Shown here piece after piece: positions 1-7,949 of a stretch of 19,832 bases of DNA; position 1 is the stretch's first letter; every line of letters begins with the position of its first letter. The notes beneath the pieces are model-generated. The model saw only the letters and a list, made by a program, of their open reading frames with translations, was not told the DNA's origin and searched no databases. Origin of the DNA: an uncultured delta proteobacterium (GTDB lineage: Bacteria > Desulfobacterota > Syntrophorhabdia > Syntrophorhabdales > Syntrophorhabdaceae); NCBI GenBank assembly GCA_903872255.1, contig CAIQJW010000093.1:1-19832 (forward strand), read 5' to 3'. The translations under genes were made by a program, and so were the position numbers.

Positions 1-341
1 CGCACGATCTGAAACTCCGCCTTGACATCGGACTCCGAATCCGGGTGATGGTCATACACGTGTATCGTTGTCTTGCCATTCTCGGCCACCTTCGCGAGTT
101 CCCCGATCCGTGTCTTGTCGCGCGTATCGACGAGGATCAGGGTATCGATAGAATCGTAGTCCGATTTCTTGAGTTTTACTATATCGTACAGGTACAGCGT
201 CGAATGGATAAGAAAATCACGAAGCGTCTTTTCCTGGGACCCCGGGAAAACAAGCACCGCATCAGGATAAAGCTTTTTCGCTGCAACCATCGAGGACAAG
301 GAATCGAAATCCGCATTAACGTGAGATGTGATGACCTTCAT
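1..341 (-). CDS. DHH-domain N-terminus of a tRNA nucleotidyltransferase-type (CBS/poly(A) polymerase fusion) protein, partial
   Basis: Only the first 113 codons are present; the gene runs off the left edge. Translation of the minus strand from the ATG at 341 gives MKVITSHVNADFDSLSSMVA followed by AAKKLYPDAVLVFPGSQEK. It then shows a DTRD motif (LVDTRDKTRIGEL) and DHH (VYDHHPDSES), which are the first metal-binding motifs of DHH phosphoesterases. This N-terminus, with 'NADFDSLSSMVAAKKLYP' and 'FPGSQEK', matches my memory of long proteins combining DHH, DHHA1, paired CBS and poly(A)-polymerase-type nucleotidyltransferase domains, which repair or add tRNA 3' ends. The downstream domains lie outside the window, so the full architecture is inferred. 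The ATG overlaps the xerD stop by one base (TGATG), so it is probably translationally coupled and the last visible gene of the operon. Confidence 0.75.
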   Translation of the reverse strand, partial: MKVITSHVNADFDSLSSMVAAKKLYPDAVLVFPGSQEKTLRDFLIHSTLYLYDIVKLKKSDYDSIDTLILVDTRDKTRIGELAKVAENGKTTIHVYDHHPDSESDVKAEFQIV

Positions 342-1204
342 CAGCCCCTCGGATGGTGCTTCTTGTGAATCTCTTTCAACCGCTTACTGTCCACATGGGT
401 GTAGATCTGCGTCGTCGATATATCCTCGTGGCCAAGGAGCACCTGGACAGTTCTCAGGTCGGCACCCCCTTCAAGCAGATGGGTCGCGAATGTATGCCGT
501 ATAGTGTGCGGCGAAACATGGCCTCTGTGCAGCTTAAGACCATATTTCCGTATGATCTTCCAGATCGCCTGGCGCGTGATCACGCCCCCCTTACGGTTCG
601 GGAACAGGTATTGTCCCGGGGGTTTCTCTGAAGCCAGATAGGCCTTGATCGCGTCACGCGAATACGATCCCAGGGGTACGACACGTTCCTTGGAGCGCTT
701 TCCCATTGCGATCACAAAACCGCCGTCCAGGTTGACATCGCCTTTCTTTAACCGTATTACCTCGGATACCCGGAGTCCTGTCGCATACATAAGTTCGATT
801 ATCGTCCGGTCCCTAACCGCCAGTTTCTCGCCGTCCGGCAGACGGATGAGCTCACCCATTTCTTCTTCGGTAAGCACGCGGGGGATAGGCGCCCGGAATT
901 TCGGCGTGTCCACGTCTTCGAGCGGGCTTGCCGCTATCTTCCCGTCGAGAAGAAGGTAATTGAACAATCCCCGTAAAGCCGATATGTTCCTCACGACGCT
1001 GCGGGTCGACATCCCCTTGTCGCGCAGGTAAGCGATAAACCCTTCGACATGGCGCCTTTGAGGTTCGCTGCAGGCTATTTCTTCACAATATTTTATAAAT
1101 ACGAGGATATCATGGTTATATGCTTCGATAGTGTGCGGGGAGGAGCCCCGCTCGGATGCAAGATGGCGGACAAAACTATCAAGATAATGGTAGAGACGCT
1201 CCAC
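341..1204 (-). CDS. xerD: XerD/XerC-type tyrosine recombinase
   Basis: This is a 287-residue site-specific tyrosine recombinase of Xer size, which resolves chromosome dimers at dif with its partner Xer and FtsK. The N-terminal SAM-like core-binding domain covers about residues 1-88 and the catalytic domain about 108-280. All active-site residues are visible: R145 (ATGLRVSE), K169 (MGKRSK), H233 and R236 (HTIRHTF), H259 (LLGHEDIS) and the nucleophile Y268 (TQIYTHV). The start is GTG at 1204, with an AGGGGA Shine-Dalgarno about 7 nt upstream. It lies 11 nt after dut and shares one base with the next gene, so it belongs to the operon. The 'LLEGGADLRTVQVLLGHEDI' segment is typical of XerD, but XerC cannot be excluded without a tree. 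There are no att sites or phage neighbours, so it reads as housekeeping rather than an integrase. Confidence 0.9.
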   Translation of the reverse strand: MERLYHYLDSFVRHLASERGSSPHTIEAYNHDILVFIKYCEEIACSEPQRRHVEGFIAYLRDKGMSTRSVVRNISALRGLFNYLLLDGKIAASPLEDVDTPKFRAPIPRVLTEEEMGELIRLPDGEKLAVRDRTIIELMYATGLRVSEVIRLKKGDVNLDGGFVIAMGKRSKERVVPLGSYSRDAIKAYLASEKPPGQYLFPNRKGGVITRQAIWKIIRKYGLKLHRGHVSPHTIRHTFATHLLEGGADLRTVQVLLGHEDISTTQIYTHVDSKRLKEIHKKHHPRG

Positions 1205-1215
1205 CCTCTATTCCC

Positions 1216-1656
1216 CTATAGTCCCGTTGACCCAAAGCCCCCCTGGCCACGGGACGTATCCGTAAGATCTGTCACCTGCTGGAATTCCACCCGTGCGAGC
1301 CTCTTGAAAACCATCTGGGCGATGCGGTCTCCTTTACTGATCGTAAAAACCTCATTTCCGAGATTGATCAGTATCACCTTGACCTCGCCCCGGTAATCGG
1401 AATCGATGGTCCCCGGCGTGTTAAGGACCGTAACTCCATGCTTCACCGCTATGCCGCTCCGGGGTCTGATCTCGGCCTCGAACCCTTCCGGTATCCCGAT
1501 AAAAAGGCCGGTGGGAACAAGCGCGCGTTCCATGGGTGCGAGCATAATAGGCTCATCTACCAAAGCGCAAAGATCAACACCCGATGAATGGTCCGTGGCA
1601 TATACGGGAACTATCGCCCCATCCCGGGTTTTTATGAAAACATCTATCCTTTCCAT
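1216..1656 (-). CDS. dut: dUTP diphosphatase (dUTPase)
   Basis: Trimeric dUTPase hydrolyses dUTP to dUMP and pyrophosphate, keeping uracil out of DNA and supplying dTMP synthesis. At 146 residues it has the usual length. All five family motifs are present in order: I (SSGVDLCA, 24-31), II (RPRSGIA, 64-70), III (NTPGTIDSDYRGEVKV, 79-94, with catalytic D85 and substrate tyrosine Y88), IV (GDRIAQMVF, 109-117) and the P-loop-like motif V near the C-terminus (RGQGGFGSTG, 136-145). The ATG at 1656 lies inside the end of the M16 peptidase gene (13-nt overlap), which suggests translational coupling. The protein ends immediately after motif V, as expected for the flexible lid. Confidence 0.96.
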   Translation of the reverse strand: MERIDVFIKTRDGAIVPVYATDHSSGVDLCALVDEPIMLAPMERALVPTGLFIGIPEGFEAEIRPRSGIAVKHGVTVLNTPGTIDSDYRGEVKVILINLGNEVFTISKGDRIAQMVFKRLARVEFQQVTDLTDTSRGQGGFGSTGL

Positions 1657-2903
1657 ACTGCTTCAACCTTTTTCCGGTCAACATTACCGAGTATGGTCAA
1701 CGAGATCTCGTTAGGGTCATCGAATATCTCCCGTGCTATGGTTGCCACATCCGATCTTTTTATACTGTCTATCTCGCGCAAAGTCTCCTTGAGCGGTATG
1801 TAGCTTCCGAAGTAGATCTCATTTTTGGCAAGCCGCCCCATCCGGGTCTCTGAACCCTCGAGGGCTATAAACAGGTTCCCCTTTATATGCTCCTTGGAAA
1901 AAGAAAGCTCGGCATCGGTGATGCCTTCGTTGCGCACACGTATTATCTCATCCTTGATAAGGCCCAGCACTTCGTTTATGTATTCCGGTGATGACGATGT
2001 TGAAATCCCGAATGTTCCGGAATCATGATAACAGTTCACGTAAGAATATATACTGTAGACGAGGCCGCGTTTTTCCCTGATCTCCTGGAAAAGATGGGAG
2101 CTCATGCTGCCTCCCATAATGGCGTTGAGTATATAGAGTATATATCTGCGCCTGTCGACCTGGCTGACCCCGTTGGTGCCTATGCACATATAGACATGCT
2201 CAAGCTCTTTTTCATAGATATCGATCCCTATCGTCGGCTCGGGGGCGATCAATTTCCTTTTGTGGGCGCTTCCGTTCGACATCCCGGAAAAGTAACGCCT
2301 TATATCCTCAACGCAGGCTTCGTGGTTTATCCTGCCGCTGATCGTAATGATCGTATTTTCAGGTCCGTAATGGTCTTTGAAATAGTTCTTTACTGCATCG
2401 AGCTCAAGGGACCGCACAGACTTTTCCGTGCCCAGTATCGGCATCCCGAGCGCATGTCCCTTGTAGTACGAGGCATTGAACATATCATAGATATATTCCT
2501 CAGGGCTGTCTTCAACCATTTTAATTTCCTGGTTTATGACATAACGCTCTTTCTCCATATCATCTTCATTGAACAGGGAATTGAGACGCATGTCCGACAT
2601 GATATTGAGAGCGACATCCAGGTCTTTTCTGAGGATGCGCACATAAAGGCAGGTATATTCCCTGCCCGTGAAGGCATTAATGGAACCGCCTATGGCGTCG
2701 ATCTCCCGTGCGATATCGTATGCGGTGCGCCCCGCCGTTCCCTTAAAGAGCATGTGTTCGATAAAATGGCAGATGCCGTTATTACCTGATGTTTCATAAC
2801 GGCTGCCTGCCTTCCACCAGATACCGATCGATACGGTGGAATAATAGGGAATCGATTCTGTAACGACTGTTATACCGTTATCGAGGACAGATTTTTTATA
2901 CAT
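1644..2903 (-). CDS. M16 family zinc peptidase (processing-peptidase/PqqL-like)
   Basis: This 419-residue single-chain metallopeptidase belongs to the insulinase/mitochondrial processing peptidase family. The inverted zinc motif HxxEH is at 46-50 (HFIEH, with E49 as catalytic base), and the third zinc ligand is E126 in NQEIKMVEDSP, 76 residues downstream, which is standard spacing. The C-terminal half carries the family's conserved LFQEIREKRGLVYSI segment. No signal peptide is evident. Members of this family often sit directly after pnp in bacteria, as here (9-nt gap), and followed by dut. The cellular substrate is not known for most of these bacterial proteins. The start ATG at 2903 (MYKKSVLDNGITVV) fits the family N-terminus, with an AGAGGAT-like Shine-Dalgarno inside the end of pnp. 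Confidence 0.93.
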   Translation of the reverse strand: MYKKSVLDNGITVVTESIPYYSTVSIGIWWKAGSRYETSGNNGICHFIEHMLFKGTAGRTAYDIAREIDAIGGSINAFTGREYTCLYVRILRKDLDVALNIMSDMRLNSLFNEDDMEKERYVINQEIKMVEDSPEEYIYDMFNASYYKGHALGMPILGTEKSVRSLELDAVKNYFKDHYGPENTIITISGRINHEACVEDIRRYFSGMSNGSAHKRKLIAPEPTIGIDIYEKELEHVYMCIGTNGVSQVDRRRYILYILNAIMGGSMSSHLFQEIREKRGLVYSIYSYVNCYHDSGTFGISTSSSPEYINEVLGLIKDEIIRVRNEGITDAELSFSKEHIKGNLFIALEGSETRMGRLAKNEIYFGSYIPLKETLREIDSIKRSDVATIAREIFDDPNEISLTILGNVDRKKVEAVWKG

Positions 2904-2912
2904 CTATTATTG

Positions 2913-4991
2913 CTATCCTCTATCATCCTTAAGGACAGCCTTTCGTGACAGTTTGATCCTTCCGTTGTCTTCGACGCCGATGACCTTTACCCTTACATCG
3001 TCGCCTTCTTTGACGACATCTGATGCCTTCTTGACAAATTTGTCATCTAGCTGGCTTACGTGGCAGAAACCATCAAGGTTCGGCCCGAGCTCAATGATCG
3101 CACCAGCGTCAAGAACTCTTCTCACCTTGCCGTCATAGATGGTTCCAACTTCAACATCTTTCACGATGGATTTCACGATCTCGATCGCGGCATTGGCCGA
3201 CTCTTCGTCAACGGACACTATATTAACCATACCGGAATCGTCGATATCGATCTTTACGCCGGTCCTCTCGATAATGCTCCTTATGATCTTCCCACCCGGG
3301 CCGATAACTTCCCGGATCTTATCGGGTTTTATCATCATCGTATAGATCCTTGGCGCGTAAGGGGAGAGGCTTTCGCGAGGCTTTTCTATCGTTGAGGCCA
3401 TGATGTCAAGGATAGTCCCTACCCCCTCTTGGCCCTGAATAACGGCCTTGGACATCGTCTCTTTCGATATACCTCTGATCTTGATATCCATCTGGATAGC
3501 GGTTATGGCGTCGCGGGTACCGGCAATCTTGAAATCCATATCGCCAAGGTGGTCTTCATCACCAAGAATATCGCTCAGGATGATCTCCTTGTCGCCTTCT
3601 TTTACGAGCCCCATTGCTATCCCGGCAACCGGTTCCTTGATCGGGACACCGGCATCCATAAGTGAAAGACAGCTGCCGCATACGGTCGCCATTGAAGAAG
3701 AGCCGTTTGATTCGAGGATCTCGGAAACAATCCTTATTGTATAGGGGAACGCTTCCCTCTCGGGCAGGATCGGGGTCAATGCCCGTTCGGCCAGGTTGCC
3801 ATGACCTATCTCGCGCCGTGTAGGCCCGCGCAGCATTGATGCCTCGCCCACCGAGTAGGGCGTAAAATTATAATGGAGGAGGAAGGTCTTATACGTCTCC
3901 CCTTCATGGAGCGACTCGATCTTCTGTTCGTCATCCGACGTTCCGAATGTTGTTACCGCGAGGGCCTGGGTTTCGCCCCGTGTAAAAACAGCGGAACCAT
4001 GGGTGCGGGGAAGCACTCCGACGAGGCATGAAATTGGCCTGATCTGATCGCTTGCCCGTCCGTCTATCCGCTTGCCCGTGGCAAGAAGCTGCTCACGCAT
4101 AAGGTCGCTCGTGACATCATCATACGCCTTTGCAACCGAGGCCGCCTCTTCATCGGTAAACTTTCCTTTGAGGCCCTTCAGTATCTCGTCCTGTCTTTTA
4201 TACCGTTCGAGTTTTGCTCTTATTGCAAAACTTTCGGTCAGGTCTTTCTCAACTATATTCCTGACTTCTTTTTTCTTCTCTTCAAGATTTACGGGAACCG
4301 GTACCTGCCGCTTGGCTTTTCCGATCTTTTTGCATAACTCTTCCTGCATCTCGATGAGCGGCATCATTGACTGATGGCCGAATTCGATCGCTTCGATAAG
4401 GTCGGCGCCCTTGACAAAATGCGCTTCGCCTTCAACCATTATTATTGCGTCACGAGTTCCTGTGACAACTATATCTATATCGCTGTCAGCCATCTGGGGG
4501 AATGTAGGGTTAGCCACAAGAACCCCGTTGATCCTCCCTACTTTCACTCCGGCGAAAGGCCCGTCAAAAGGGATATCAGATATGCTTGCCGCACACGACG
4601 CACCAACCAGGCTCAGGATGCCCGGGTCATTGTCCTCGTCTGCTGAAAGCACCGTTGCGATGACCTGCGTCTCAAATCGCCAGCCCTTCGGAAAAAGAGG
4701 CCGCAACGGTCTATCGATTAGACGCGATGTCAATATCTCCCGTGATGTCGGCCGCCCTTCCCTTTTGAAAAATCCTCCCGGGAATTTGCCTGCAGCATAT
4801 GCCATTTCCTGGTAATTGACTGTAAGGGGTAAAAAGTCCTTATCCTTTTCTGTTTTTTCGGCAACGACCGTGACGAGCACGACTGTATCGCCGTAGCGGG
4901 CGATGACGCTTCCGTCAGCCTGCTTGGCGAGACCCCCGGTGCTGATGCTTAAGGACCGACCTGCGAATTCGATAGCTATTTTCTCTTCCAT
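2913..4991 (-). CDS. pnp: Polyribonucleotide nucleotidyltransferase (PNPase)
   Basis: PNPase is a trimeric phosphorolytic 3'-5' exoribonuclease that degrades mRNA, releases NDPs and can add 3' tails. The 692 residues match the usual 690-710. The order is: first RNase PH domain (about 12-142, with FFKREGRP at 75-82 and RPLRPLFP at 94-101), an all-helical linker (about 145-300), a second, catalytic RNase PH domain (about 310-535, with TRGETQAL, GTSDDEQKIESL and the acidic GDEDHLGDMDFK at 477-488), a KH domain with the IGPGGK loop (563-568), and a C-terminal S1 domain (about 617-685). It lies 18 nt downstream of rpsO in the very common rpsO-pnp order. The start ATG at 4991 has AGGA about 6 nt upstream. 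Nothing is missing or unusual. Confidence 0.98.
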   Translation of the reverse strand: MEEKIAIEFAGRSLSISTGGLAKQADGSVIARYGDTVVLVTVVAEKTEKDKDFLPLTVNYQEMAYAAGKFPGGFFKREGRPTSREILTSRLIDRPLRPLFPKGWRFETQVIATVLSADEDNDPGILSLVGASCAASISDIPFDGPFAGVKVGRINGVLVANPTFPQMADSDIDIVVTGTRDAIIMVEGEAHFVKGADLIEAIEFGHQSMMPLIEMQEELCKKIGKAKRQVPVPVNLEEKKKEVRNIVEKDLTESFAIRAKLERYKRQDEILKGLKGKFTDEEAASVAKAYDDVTSDLMREQLLATGKRIDGRASDQIRPISCLVGVLPRTHGSAVFTRGETQALAVTTFGTSDDEQKIESLHEGETYKTFLLHYNFTPYSVGEASMLRGPTRREIGHGNLAERALTPILPEREAFPYTIRIVSEILESNGSSSMATVCGSCLSLMDAGVPIKEPVAGIAMGLVKEGDKEIILSDILGDEDHLGDMDFKIAGTRDAITAIQMDIKIRGISKETMSKAVIQGQEGVGTILDIMASTIEKPRESLSPYAPRIYTMMIKPDKIREVIGPGGKIIRSIIERTGVKIDIDDSGMVNIVSVDEESANAAIEIVKSIVKDVEVGTIYDGKVRRVLDAGAIIELGPNLDGFCHVSQLDDKFVKKASDVVKEGDDVRVKVIGVEDNGRIKLSRKAVLKDDRG

Positions 4992-5009
4992 ATTTTTCCT
5001 ATTAACCTT

Positions 5010-5279
5010 TTATTTTCTTAGACCGAGTCTTTCGACAACTTTTTTATACCGGTCAACATTTTTATCTTTCAAATAATTGAGCAGCCTTCTCCTGCTTCCA
5101 ACGAGGACCAAAAGACCGCGCCGTGAATTATGGTCCTTGGAAAACCTCTTGAAATGTTCGGTCAGGGATTTGATCCTTTCCGTGAGAAGCGCTATCTGCA
5201 CTTCCGGGGAACCGGTGTCACTCTCGTGGGTTTTGAAATCCTCGATGATTGACTTTTTCCGCTGGGTTTCGAGTGGCAT
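5010..5279 (-). CDS. rpsO: 30S ribosomal protein S15
   Basis: S15 is a primary 16S rRNA-binding protein of the 30S platform that also contributes to bridge B4 with the 50S subunit. The 89-residue length is exact for the family. Characteristic stretches are DTGSPEVQIALLTERIKSLT (21-40), KDHNSRRGLLVLVGSRRRLL and the C-terminal YKKVVERLGLRK. A strong GGAGGA Shine-Dalgarno sits a few bases upstream of the ATG at 5279. The gene follows truB by 15 nt and precedes pnp by 18 nt. ribF, often found between truB and rpsO, is absent here. S15 commonly represses its own mRNA, but the short upstream gap shows no recognisable autoregulatory structure. Confidence 0.98.
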   Translation of the reverse strand: MPLETQRKKSIIEDFKTHESDTGSPEVQIALLTERIKSLTEHFKRFSKDHNSRRGLLVLVGSRRRLLNYLKDKNVDRYKKVVERLGLRK

Positions 5280-5294
5280 ATATCTATTCCTCCT

Positions 5295-6194
5295 TTAATG
5301 ATTGATCAATCGCTTTATCTTAATCGTCTTCGAAGCAAGGTCCGCCACGCCTACACCAATAAGCGTACCCTGCTTATCGAAAAGGCGCGCATCCTCTCCA
5401 TGCTTCCAGTCTTTGGAATCTCCTGCGATCGGCACGGGCATTCCGTGTTTCAGGAACTTTTCAAGAGCTGTTTCCACCATCATCCCCCGCATAGAGCCCA
5501 GGATACTTTCCAAAGGTAATAAATAGTTTAACAGGTCTTGCTCCATTTTGAAATAATCAATATCAGTTCCCATGCTTTCGTTAAAATCACCGTGCCTGGT
5601 GCGCTTGAGCGTGTAAAGTGTTGCACCGCAGCCCAATTTTTCTCCGAGGTCGCTCGCAAGTGCACGTATGTATGTCCCTTTGGAGCAGGTAACCTCCACA
5701 TCCAGGTAGGGGTGCGCGTAATCCAGAAGGGTTATGTCGAAGATCTCGACCTCCTTTAACGGCTGTTCAACCTGTACACCGCTGCGCGCCCATTTATAGA
5801 GGGGCTTCCTGTTGACCTTTTTCGATGAATACGCAGGTATTTTTTGCGTGATCCGGCCCAGATACGATGCGAGCAAATCCTCGATCAGCTGCCGGTCGAA
5901 AGGGTCCGTCGGTGTCTCGGTCAATACCTTTCCCTCAATATCCTGGGTCTCGGTGGTCATGCCAAGAAGGAATTTTGCCCGGTATTGTTTCTCCACATTT
6001 TCAAGATATGGAATGAGCTTTACCCCTTCATCGAGAGCAACCGGCAGGATCCCTGTCGCATTCCGGTCGAGGGTGCCGATATACCCGATCTTTGTAAATT
6101 TATGGATCCTCTTCAGCCGCCGTATGACGTCATATGAGGACATGCCAGTATTTTTATCGATTATCAAAAATCCATTCATGGTGCTGATATCCAT
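5295..6194 (-). CDS. truB: tRNA pseudouridine(55) synthase TruB
   Basis: TruB makes the universal pseudouridine 55 in the T-loop of tRNA. From the ATG at 6194 it is 299 residues. The catalytic aspartate is D43 in GTLDRNATG. Other motifs are KIPAYSSKKVNRKPLYKWAR, the CSKGTYIRALASDLGEKLGC block that holds the conserved arginine, and a small C-terminal PUA-like region (GTLIGVGVADL). Two deviations stand out beside the catalytic residue. The normally conserved histidine five residues before it is tyrosine (Y38, GYIGTLD), and the usual proline after it is arginine (R44). The start is ambiguous: GGAGGA lies only 1-2 nt before the 6194 ATG but about 16 nt before the ATG at 6179, whose product (MNGFLIIDK) begins like most TruB proteins. 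The gene is 62 nt after the nrnA-like gene. Confidence 0.95.
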   Translation of the reverse strand: MDISTMNGFLIIDKNTGMSSYDVIRRLKRIHKFTKIGYIGTLDRNATGILPVALDEGVKLIPYLENVEKQYRAKFLLGMTTETQDIEGKVLTETPTDPFDRQLIEDLLASYLGRITQKIPAYSSKKVNRKPLYKWARSGVQVEQPLKEVEIFDITLLDYAHPYLDVEVTCSKGTYIRALASDLGEKLGCGATLYTLKRTRHGDFNESMGTDIDYFKMEQDLLNYLLPLESILGSMRGMMVETALEKFLKHGMPVPIAGDSKDWKHGEDARLFDKQGTLIGVGVADLASKTIKIKRLINH

Positions 6195-6256
6195 TTCCTC
6201 CGATCATTTCAAGCGGGCCTCGAGCATCCCGGAAGAAAGATCTTGTATCGGTAAAT

Positions 6257-7201
6257 TTATTGCCCGGCGCATAGTGCATCAAGCAATTTACGACGGGTTT
6301 CCTCGATGGTCCCCTCGATGCGGCACCCTGCCGCGTTGCGATGCCCTCCGCCGCCGAACATATTGCAGATGGCTGCGACATCGATGGTCCCCTTTCCCCG
6401 CATGCTTATCTTATACAGGTCCTTATCAAGCTCCCGCATGAGGACCGCAACCTCGATCCCGCGGATCTCCTTGATGAATTCGACAAAACCATCCACAAAT
6501 TCGCTGTTGGTCCCGGTCTTTTCGAACATATCGCCGGTCACATGCGCGATCGCGACCGTGCCGTTATATGTTGCAAGCGTACGGAGGACCTCGCCCAGGA
6601 GGAGGTATCTTTCCTTCGGGTGGTTCTCGTAGATCATCATGGCTATCTGAGAAGGGTTAGCACCCGCCTTTACCATTTCCTCGCATACCCTGTATGCGCT
6701 TAAGGAAGTATTTTCATACCTCAGAGAGCCCGTATCCGTAAAGACGGCCGTGTAGATATTCTCGGCCATATTCTTATCTATTGTGATCTTGAGATATTTC
6801 AGAAGGCGATAGATGATCTCCCCGGTTGACGAGGCCTTTTTGTCGACAAGATTTACCGTCCCAAAAAGATCGTTCGTATCATGGTGGTCTATGTTGACGA
6901 GCGGTTTTAATAACGCGGCACCTTCATGACCTTTGCCGATCCGGAAAAGGCTTCCGCAATCGAGAACAAAGACCGCGTCATACATGCCGTGCGGCATTGT
7001 GTGCGTGATTTGGGGACCGGGAAGGAACTCATACCTGTACGGCACCTGATCATTGAAATACACAGTCGCTTTCTTACCGAGCGACCGAAGAGCAAAAGCG
7101 AAGGCGAAGGCCGAACCGATGGCATCTCCATCGGGATCGATGTGGGTCGTTACGAGAAAATCCTGACCTTCCATGATCAGCTTTTTAATCTTTGTTTTCA
7201 T
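6257..7201 (-). CDS. nrnA: DHH/DHHA1 phosphoesterase, NrnA-like oligoribonuclease / pAp phosphatase
   Basis: The 314-residue protein has complete DHH-family metal sites: motif I THIDPDGDAIGS (19-30), motif II D81 (VLDCGSLFRIG), the eponymous DHH at 105-107 (NIDHHDTND), and motif IV D156 (FTDTGSLRY). A C-terminal DHHA1 domain ends in the substrate-binding glycine loop GGGGHRNAAG (283-292). This architecture and length fit NrnA, which degrades nano-RNAs and dephosphorylates pAp. The location between rbfA and truB is a widespread arrangement for this family. The ATG at 7201 overlaps the end of rbfA by 17 nt, implying coupled translation. The exact balance of nano-RNase and pAp activity cannot be read from sequence. 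Confidence 0.93.
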   Translation of the reverse strand: MKTKIKKLIMEGQDFLVTTHIDPDGDAIGSAFAFAFALRSLGKKATVYFNDQVPYRYEFLPGPQITHTMPHGMYDAVFVLDCGSLFRIGKGHEGAALLKPLVNIDHHDTNDLFGTVNLVDKKASSTGEIIYRLLKYLKITIDKNMAENIYTAVFTDTGSLRYENTSLSAYRVCEEMVKAGANPSQIAMMIYENHPKERYLLLGEVLRTLATYNGTVAIAHVTGDMFEKTGTNSEFVDGFVEFIKEIRGIEVAVLMRELDKDLYKISMRGKGTIDVAAICNMFGGGGHRNAAGCRIEGTIEETRRKLLDALCAGQ

Positions 7202-7535
7202 CAGCCTCTTTTTTGAATATCTCTTCTATCCTCTGCACCCTTTCGAGGGTATCGTCGAGGAGAAACGTCAAGTCCGGTATATACCTCAGTGTGATCCTTT
7301 TCCCGAGCAGGAATTTTATATAGCCCTTGGAACGCTTAAGTGCATCAAGCGCACTTCTTTGTTCTTCCTCGTCACCGTATATCGAGATATAGACCTTGCC
7401 CGTTTTCAGGTCTTCACTCATCTTTACTTCAACGATCGTTATAAAACCAAGCCCCGGGTCCTGTAATTCACGCTGGACGATGAGCGAGATCTCTTCCCGG
7501 AGCAGATCCTGAACGCGCAGACGGCGATATCTCAT
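7185..7535 (-). CDS. rbfA: Ribosome-binding factor A
   Basis: RbfA is a single KH-type domain protein that binds immature 30S subunits near the 5' end of 16S rRNA and assists late maturation, particularly in the cold. The 116 residues match the family. The sequence shows the typical N-terminus MRYRRLRVQDLLREEISLIV, the DPGLGFITIVEVKMSEDL segment, and the terminal DLTFLLDDTLERVQRIEEIF helix. Its ATG overlaps the stop of the DUF503 gene by 4 nt (ATGA), and its end overlaps nrnA by 17 nt. Both are signs of tight co-translation within the infB operon. Confidence 0.96.
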   Translation of the reverse strand: MRYRRLRVQDLLREEISLIVQRELQDPGLGFITIVEVKMSEDLKTGKVYISIYGDEEEQRSALDALKRSKGYIKFLLGKRITLRYIPDLTFLLDDTLERVQRIEEIFKKEADENKD

Positions 7536-7831
7536 ATCTCGTCCCCGATAACGATGATCTCTGACGATGTATCGATGATCTCACCGAGATAAAGGGACTC
7601 CATATATTCATGAACATTCTCTATAACCTTATTCACGTGGTCCTGCCTGACCCCTGATACCGTAAACCCGATCCGCGCACGCTGCCACAGGTTTGATTGA
7701 TCGACCTCGATCATGGAAATATTAAACTTCGCCCGTGTCTTTTCAATCACTTTCCTCAGCACCTGCCGTTTATCTTTGAGAGAATGATTCTCAGGAAAGA
7801 AAATATCGACGCGGGAAATTCCAACAACCAT
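7532..7831 (-). CDS. DUF503 family protein (YlxP-like)
   Basis: This 99-residue protein belongs to the DUF503/YlxP family usually encoded between infB and rbfA, as here. Typical features are the opening MVVGISRVDIFFPENHSLKD, then KRQVLRKVIEKTRAKFNIS and the central DQSNLWQRARIGF segment. The molecular role is not firmly established. Its position and small ferredoxin-like fold suggest a ribosome-assembly accessory. It starts at the ATG at 7831, with no convincing Shine-Dalgarno immediately upstream. The leader before it is occupied by the heptamer repeat hairpin, so that structure may affect its translation or expression. It overlaps rbfA by 4 nt. Confidence 0.92.
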   Translation of the reverse strand: MVVGISRVDIFFPENHSLKDKRQVLRKVIEKTRAKFNISMIEVDQSNLWQRARIGFTVSGVRQDHVNKVIENVHEYMESLYLGEIIDTSSEIIVIGDEI

Positions 7832-7851
7832 ACGCCACGACCATCATTATC

Positions 7852-7944
7852 CGTAAATCGTAAATCGTAAATCGTAAATCGTAAATAACTGAAACTCCAT
7901 CATTTCGGACCTATTCACGTTTGACGATTTACGATTTACGATTT
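7852..7944. repeat. Inverted heptamer tandem array A between infB and the DUF503 gene
   Basis: Five perfect tandem copies of the heptamer CGTAAAT occupy 7852-7886. After a 38-nt non-repetitive loop, nearly three copies in inverted orientation (ATTTACG phase) occupy 7925-7944. The 20-nt right arm is perfectly complementary to part of the left arm and can pair in several registers because the left arm is longer. In the operon mRNA (minus strand) this gives a long A/U-rich hairpin between the infB stop at 7950 and the DUF503 start at 7831. On the plus strand the right arm runs into a T7 tract, resembling a terminator in that direction only, although no plus-strand gene precedes it. The repeat fills most of the only gap above 100 nt in the operon. 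Confidence 0.9.
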
Positions 7945-7949
7945 TTTTA

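Noticed and set aside
341..1204. Tyrosine recombinase as a mobile-element integrase
   Set aside because: It has Xer length and sequence, is embedded in a housekeeping operon, and has no att repeats, tRNA target or phage genes nearby.
2025..2789. A 254-codon plus-strand open frame opposite the M16 peptidase
   Set aside because: It lies entirely antisense to a well-supported gene with intact catalytic motifs, shows no recognisable domain and has no ribosome binding site context. It is a shadow of the coding strand.
7852..7944. CRISPR-like array
   Set aside because: Units are 7 bp with no spacers, arms are inverted, and no cas genes are present.
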